Part shown: positions 5,476-8,383 of the stretch, one piece after another
How positions within the stretch are numbered: position 1 is the stretch's first letter
Layout of the letters: the number at the start of each line of letters is the position of its first letter
Assembly: GCA_900542835.1 (NCBI GenBank)
Contig: UQPB01000079.1
Location: 1 to 8,383, forward strand
Direction: 5' to 3'
DNA length: 8,383 nucleotides
DNA from: an uncultured Pelosinus sp.
GTDB lineage: Bacteria; Bacillota; Negativicutes; Sporomusales; Acetonemataceae
Made by a program: the position numbers and the translations under genes
The notes under the pieces: model-generated
Seen by the model: the letters and a program-made list of their open reading frames with translations, nothing else
Databases searched by the model: none
Told to the model about the DNA's origin: nothing

Positions 5476-6480
5476 ATGCATATAAACAATAAATCATTTT
5501 GGCTGCTGTTGGCAGCCGCCGTTTCGCTGCCCGGTTTGGCAGCTTTATCCCTGTTGTACGGCAGCAAGCCGATTGAGCCGGCTGTTATTCAGGCGGCTAT
5601 TTTTCATTTTGATCCGGCGAATGTGGATCACCAGATCATTGTCACCTCCCGCCTGCCGCGGGCGGCGGGGGCGCTGCTGATTGGCGGCGCGCTGGCGGTT
5701 TCCGGGGCGTTGATGCAGGGAGTGACCCGCAATTATCTGGCCTCTCCCGGCATTATGGGCATCAACGACGGTTCGGTACTGGCGGTGACGCTGTGTATGA
5801 TTCTGTTCCCGGCCGCGTCAGGCTTTGAACAGATTGTCTTTTCCCTGGCCGGCTCGGCGCTGGGGGCGCTGGCTGTCTTTGGTCTCGGTTCGCTGCTGCC
5901 AGGAGGCCTGTCGCCGGTCAGGCTGGCCATTCTTGGCACCGTTGTCGGCACGTTCCTCAGCAGCCTGGCGGCAGCGCTGGCCGTCTATTTTCAGATTTCC
6001 CAGGATATCGGCTATTGGTATCACGCGCGGCTGTACCAAATACAGCCGGAGCAGCTGCAACTGGCAGTGCCGTTTATGCTGGCGGGACTGGCCGTCTCGT
6101 TGTGGATTGCCCGCTCGGTCAGTGTCCTGTCGCTGGGCGAAGAAGTGTCAGTCAGCCTGGGGCAGCGAACCTTGCGGGTAAAGCTGCTGGCGGCGGCGGC
6201 GGTGATGCTGCTGACCGGCAGCGCGGTCGCCCTGGCGGGCAAAATTGCTTTTGTCGGCCTGATCATTCCCCATATTGTCCGCATGCTGGCCGGAGCTGAT
6301 TATTTGTGGGTCATCCCCTGTTCCGGCTTGTTGGGGGCAGCGTTTCTTACTCTCGCCGACATTCTCAGCCGGTTTATCAACTATCCGTTTGAAACACCGG
6401 TGGGAGTGGTGACCTCGCTGGTCGGGGTGCCGTTTTTCCTTTATTTAGCGCGGAAGAAGGGAGGCGACAGCTATGTCTGA
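5476..6480 (+). CDS. feuB: FeuB-like siderophore ABC transporter permease (FecCD family)
   Basis: This 334-residue inner-membrane permease has the length and hydrophobic pattern of FecCD/BtuC proteins (about ten helices). Visible motifs are RLPRAAG (59-65), SGALMQGVTRNYLASPGIMG (76-95), WYHARL (181-186), the ATPase-contacting loop near SLGEEVSVSLG (219-229), GKIAFVGLIIPHIVRML (255-271) and the C-terminal PFETPVGVV (304-312). The opening LYG, HFDPAN, DHQII and WY-x-ARL elements match what I recall of B. subtilis FeuB rather than FeuC or FhuB, hence the symbol. It would pair with the next gene product to form the channel. It starts 18 bases after the binding protein. The ribosome binding site is poor: no clear AGGAGG is seen before the ATG, unlike the other operon genes, so its translation may be lower or coupled. 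Confidence 0.94.
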   Translation: MHINNKSFWLLLAAAVSLPGLAALSLLYGSKPIEPAVIQAAIFHFDPANVDHQIIVTSRLPRAAGALLIGGALAVSGALMQGVTRNYLASPGIMGINDGSVLAVTLCMILFPAASGFEQIVFSLAGSALGALAVFGLGSLLPGGLSPVRLAILGTVVGTFLSSLAAALAVYFQISQDIGYWYHARLYQIQPEQLQLAVPFMLAGLAVSLWIARSVSVLSLGEEVSVSLGQRTLRVKLLAAAAVMLLTGSAVALAGKIAFVGLIIPHIVRMLAGADYLWVIPCSGLLGAAFLTLADILSRFINYPFETPVGVVTSLVGVPFFLYLARKKGGDSYV

Positions 6481-7495
6481 GCCTTCGCGGCGCTTTGGGG
6501 TCGTGCTGTCAACCGCGGTCGGACTGCTGGCTGTTTGCGTCTATTTCAGCCTGAGCTACGGCATGCTGGAGCTTTCCTTTATTGATGTTGTTCTGTCACT
6601 GCTGGGATTGGCGGCGTCGCCGGAGACCGACCTGCTGATTTTCCAGTTCCGGCTGCCCCGGATTATCAGCGCGGCGCTGGTTGGCTGCGGTCTGGGCATT
6701 GCCGGAACCGTGCTGCAGGGCGTTTCCCGCAACGGCCTGGCTGATCCCGGTATTCTTGGTATCAATGCCGGCGCCGGTCTGGCGATTGTGCTGTTTATGT
6801 TCTTCTTTCAGGGAAGCTTTGCCGCCGGCAGCTGGCTGTGGCTGCTGGCGTTGCCGCTGTTTGGTCTGATCGGCGGCATAGCGGCGGCGCTATTAACCTA
6901 TGTTCTCGCCCGCAGCGGCGGCCGGCTGGAATCACAGCGGTTTTTACTGACTGGTATTGCCCTGGGGTCAGGCTTTGCGGCGTTGACAATCTATTTTTCG
7001 CTGAAAATGAATCCGGCGGATTTTCAGACAGTGACAAACTGGACCCTGGGAAGCCTCCTTTATGCCAATTGGCACTATATTGCCGCCGTTATCCCCTGGT
7101 TTTTGCTGCTGCTGCCGCTGGTTTGGCGCAAGGCGGCTATCCTGGATCTGTTCCAACTGGAGGAAAGCAGTGTGAAAAGTCTGGGGCTGCGGGTGGGCAG
7201 GGAGCAGGCGCTGCTGCTGCTGGCCGGTACCGGACTGGTCGGGGCGGCAGTCGCCATCGCCGGCAGCATTGGCTTTGTCGGTTTGATTGTTCCCCATGTG
7301 GCCAGGCGGCTGGCCGGGCTGCACCATGAGCGGGTTATACCCCTGAGCGCGGTATTGGGGGCGCTGCTGGTGGTGCTGGCTGATTTTATTGCCAAGAACG
7401 CTTTTGCGCCGGTGGAAATAGCCGTAGGTGTAGTCATATCCCTGATCGGTGTGCCCTATTTTGTCTATTTGCTATTTCAAAGGCAGCATGCGTAG
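6473..7495 (+). CDS. feuC: FeuC-like siderophore ABC transporter permease (FecCD family)
   Basis: The 340-residue protein is the second half of the permease pair. Motifs in order are FRLPR (59-63), LQGVSRNGLADPGILGINAG (81-100), FSLKMNPADFQ (175-185), WTLGSL (190-195), SVKSLGLRVG near 233-242 at the expected ATPase contact, and GSIGFVGLIVPHVARRL (264-280). SLKMNP followed by W-x-x-GS and the closing GVPYFVYLLF resemble recalled B. subtilis FeuC. The ATG overlaps the end of the FeuB-like gene by 8 bases, so the two are very likely translationally coupled. AAGGGAGG (6457-6464) lies 8 bases upstream of the start. The heterodimer would carry one ferric siderophore across the inner membrane per ATPase cycle, as known for the family. 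Confidence 0.94.
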   Translation: MSEPSRRFGVVLSTAVGLLAVCVYFSLSYGMLELSFIDVVLSLLGLAASPETDLLIFQFRLPRIISAALVGCGLGIAGTVLQGVSRNGLADPGILGINAGAGLAIVLFMFFFQGSFAAGSWLWLLALPLFGLIGGIAAALLTYVLARSGGRLESQRFLLTGIALGSGFAALTIYFSLKMNPADFQTVTNWTLGSLLYANWHYIAAVIPWFLLLLPLVWRKAAILDLFQLEESSVKSLGLRVGREQALLLLAGTGLVGAAVAIAGSIGFVGLIVPHVARRLAGLHHERVIPLSAVLGALLVVLADFIAKNAFAPVEIAVGVVISLIGVPYFVYLLFQRQHA

Positions 7496-7519
7496 GATAC
7501 GGTACTGGAGAGGTGAGGC

Positions 7520-8335
7520 ATGAGTATTCTCAAAGTGGAAAATCTGCAGGTCGGCTATGGCCGCCGCGTTGTGGTGCAAAATCTTGAATTGTCAATACGG
7601 GCAGGGGCTATTACCACCATTATCGGTCCGAACGGCTGCGGTAAATCGACGCTGCTGAAAACCATGGGACGGATTATTCAGCCGCAAGCCGGTGCAGTTT
7701 ATCTGCGGGGAAACGACCTGCGGCGGCTGGATACGCGGCAGGTCGCCAAGCAGCTGACTTTGCTGCCGCAAACGCCGGCGGCGCCGCCGGAACTGAAGGT
7801 GGAGGAACTGGTCGCCTATGGCCGCTTCCCGCACCGGCGCGGTCTGCGTCAGACCGGCGACAGCGACCGGCAGGCAATTGAGCAGGCGATGAGCCTGACC
7901 CGGACGCTGCCGTTCCGGCAGCGTCCATTGGGCAGCCTGTCCGGCGGCGAGCGTCAGAAGGTATGGCTGGCGATGGCGCTGGCGCAGGAAACGGATATCC
8001 TGCTGCTGGATGAGCCGACTACCTATCTGGATATGGTGCACCAACTGGAAGTGCTGAAAATCATTGCGCAGTTGAACCGTGAACGACAGTGCACTGTAGT
8101 AATGGTATTGCATGATATTAATCACGCCGCCCGGTTTTCGCACGAGATGGTGGCGATGAAAGCGGGCAAGGTTGTCGCGGCGGGCAGCCCGCGGCAGATT
8201 GTTTCGCCGGAGGTGTTGAAGGAAGTGTTCGATATTCAGGCAAAAGTGGTTTATGACCCTGAGGATGGTGTCCCGATCTGTTTGAGCTATGACAATCTGG
8301 CGGCTCAGCGGCAGCAGCCGGGAGGGGTGGCATGA
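7520..8335 (+). CDS. Siderophore ABC transporter ATPase (FecE/FhuC/YusV type)
   Basis: The 271-residue protein has all the expected ABC ATPase elements intact. These are Walker A GPNGCGKST (36-44), Q-loop Q84 (LLPQ), signature LSGGERQ (140-146), Walker B ILLLDEP (160-166), the D-loop around YLD (169-171) and the switch histidine H198. The stretch QTPAAPPELKVEELVAYGRFPH (84-105) is the hallmark I associate with FecE, FhuC and YusV, the last being the ATPase that serves FeuABC in B. subtilis. It would sit as a homodimer under the FeuB/FeuC-like pair. Unlike B. subtilis, where yusV lies apart from feuABC, the ATPase here is in the same operon. The start follows GAGGTGA (7510-7516), a good match to the ribosome-binding sequence. 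Its stop overlaps the next start (ATGA). Confidence 0.95.
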   Translation: MSILKVENLQVGYGRRVVVQNLELSIRAGAITTIIGPNGCGKSTLLKTMGRIIQPQAGAVYLRGNDLRRLDTRQVAKQLTLLPQTPAAPPELKVEELVAYGRFPHRRGLRQTGDSDRQAIEQAMSLTRTLPFRQRPLGSLSGGERQKVWLAMALAQETDILLLDEPTTYLDMVHQLEVLKIIAQLNRERQCTVVMVLHDINHAARFSHEMVAMKAGKVVAAGSPRQIVSPEVLKEVFDIQAKVVYDPEDGVPICLSYDNLAAQRQQPGGVA

Positions 8336-8383
8336 GACAGAACTGGAAACTGCCGGCGGCGATCTCGGCCAGCCTGCATCTGC
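8332..8383 (+). CDS. tonB: Probable TonB energy-transducing protein, 5' end only
   Basis: Only 17 codons are in the window, beginning MRQNWKLPAAISASLHL. A short polar start with a tryptophan, a proline and then a hydrophobic helix with SLHL is how many TonB-family proteins begin before their Pro-rich periplasmic arm. GGAGG (8321-8325) lies 6 bases before the ATG, and the ATG overlaps the ATPase stop by 4 bases, so this is a real translated start in the operon. The receptor in the same operon needs a TonB partner, which supports the call. The identity rests on a very short stretch plus context; another small membrane protein remains possible. Confidence 0.65.
   Translation, partial: MRQNWKLPAAISASLHL

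Overview
The window looks like chromosomal DNA of a diderm Firmicute (Negativicutes, probably Sporomusa-like). This placement is inferred from three things. The ribosome binding sites are strong and Firmicute-type. The ABC transporter closely resembles the Bacillus Feu system as I recall it. An outer-membrane TonB-dependent receptor and a TonB start sit in the same operon, which needs an outer membrane.

Layout. Bases 1-168 hold no gene but contain a strong hairpin (57-90) that probably ends transcription. On the minus strand follow a Bax inhibitor-1 family membrane protein (169-867), with its own promoter, and an AraC-family regulator (940-1758, GTG start). Bases 1759-2192 are a divergent control region. 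It has a near-consensus Fur box (1817-1831) just downstream of an excellent minus-strand sigma-A promoter that drives the regulator. A second near-consensus Fur box (2125-2139) lies in front of the receptor, and a plus-strand promoter (1960-1987) would give a leader of about 200 nt. On the plus strand lies a compact operon: TonB-dependent siderophore receptor (2193-4478), FeuA-like binding protein (4507-5457), FeuB-like permease (5476-6480), FeuC-like permease (6473-7495), FecE/YusV-type ATPase (7520-8335) and the first 17 codons of a probable TonB (8332 to the window end).

How it works together. The receptor would take a ferric siderophore across the outer membrane using TonB. The binding protein would pass it through the periplasm to the two permeases, and the ATPase would drive it into the cytoplasm. 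The resemblance to FeuABC, and basic residues at the positions recalled as contacting bacillibactin in FeuA, favour a tris-catecholate siderophore. Fur probably represses both the AraC regulator and the uptake operon under iron repletion. The regulator probably activates the operon, perhaps with the siderophore as signal.

The system itself is of a known kind. The less ordinary points are the Feu-type transporter joined to an outer-membrane receptor and TonB, the loss of the lipobox cysteine in the binding protein, two CxxC pairs in the regulator, the long receptor leader and a sharp GC drop inside the receptor gene. I found no CRISPR array, insertion sequence, tRNA or rRNA.
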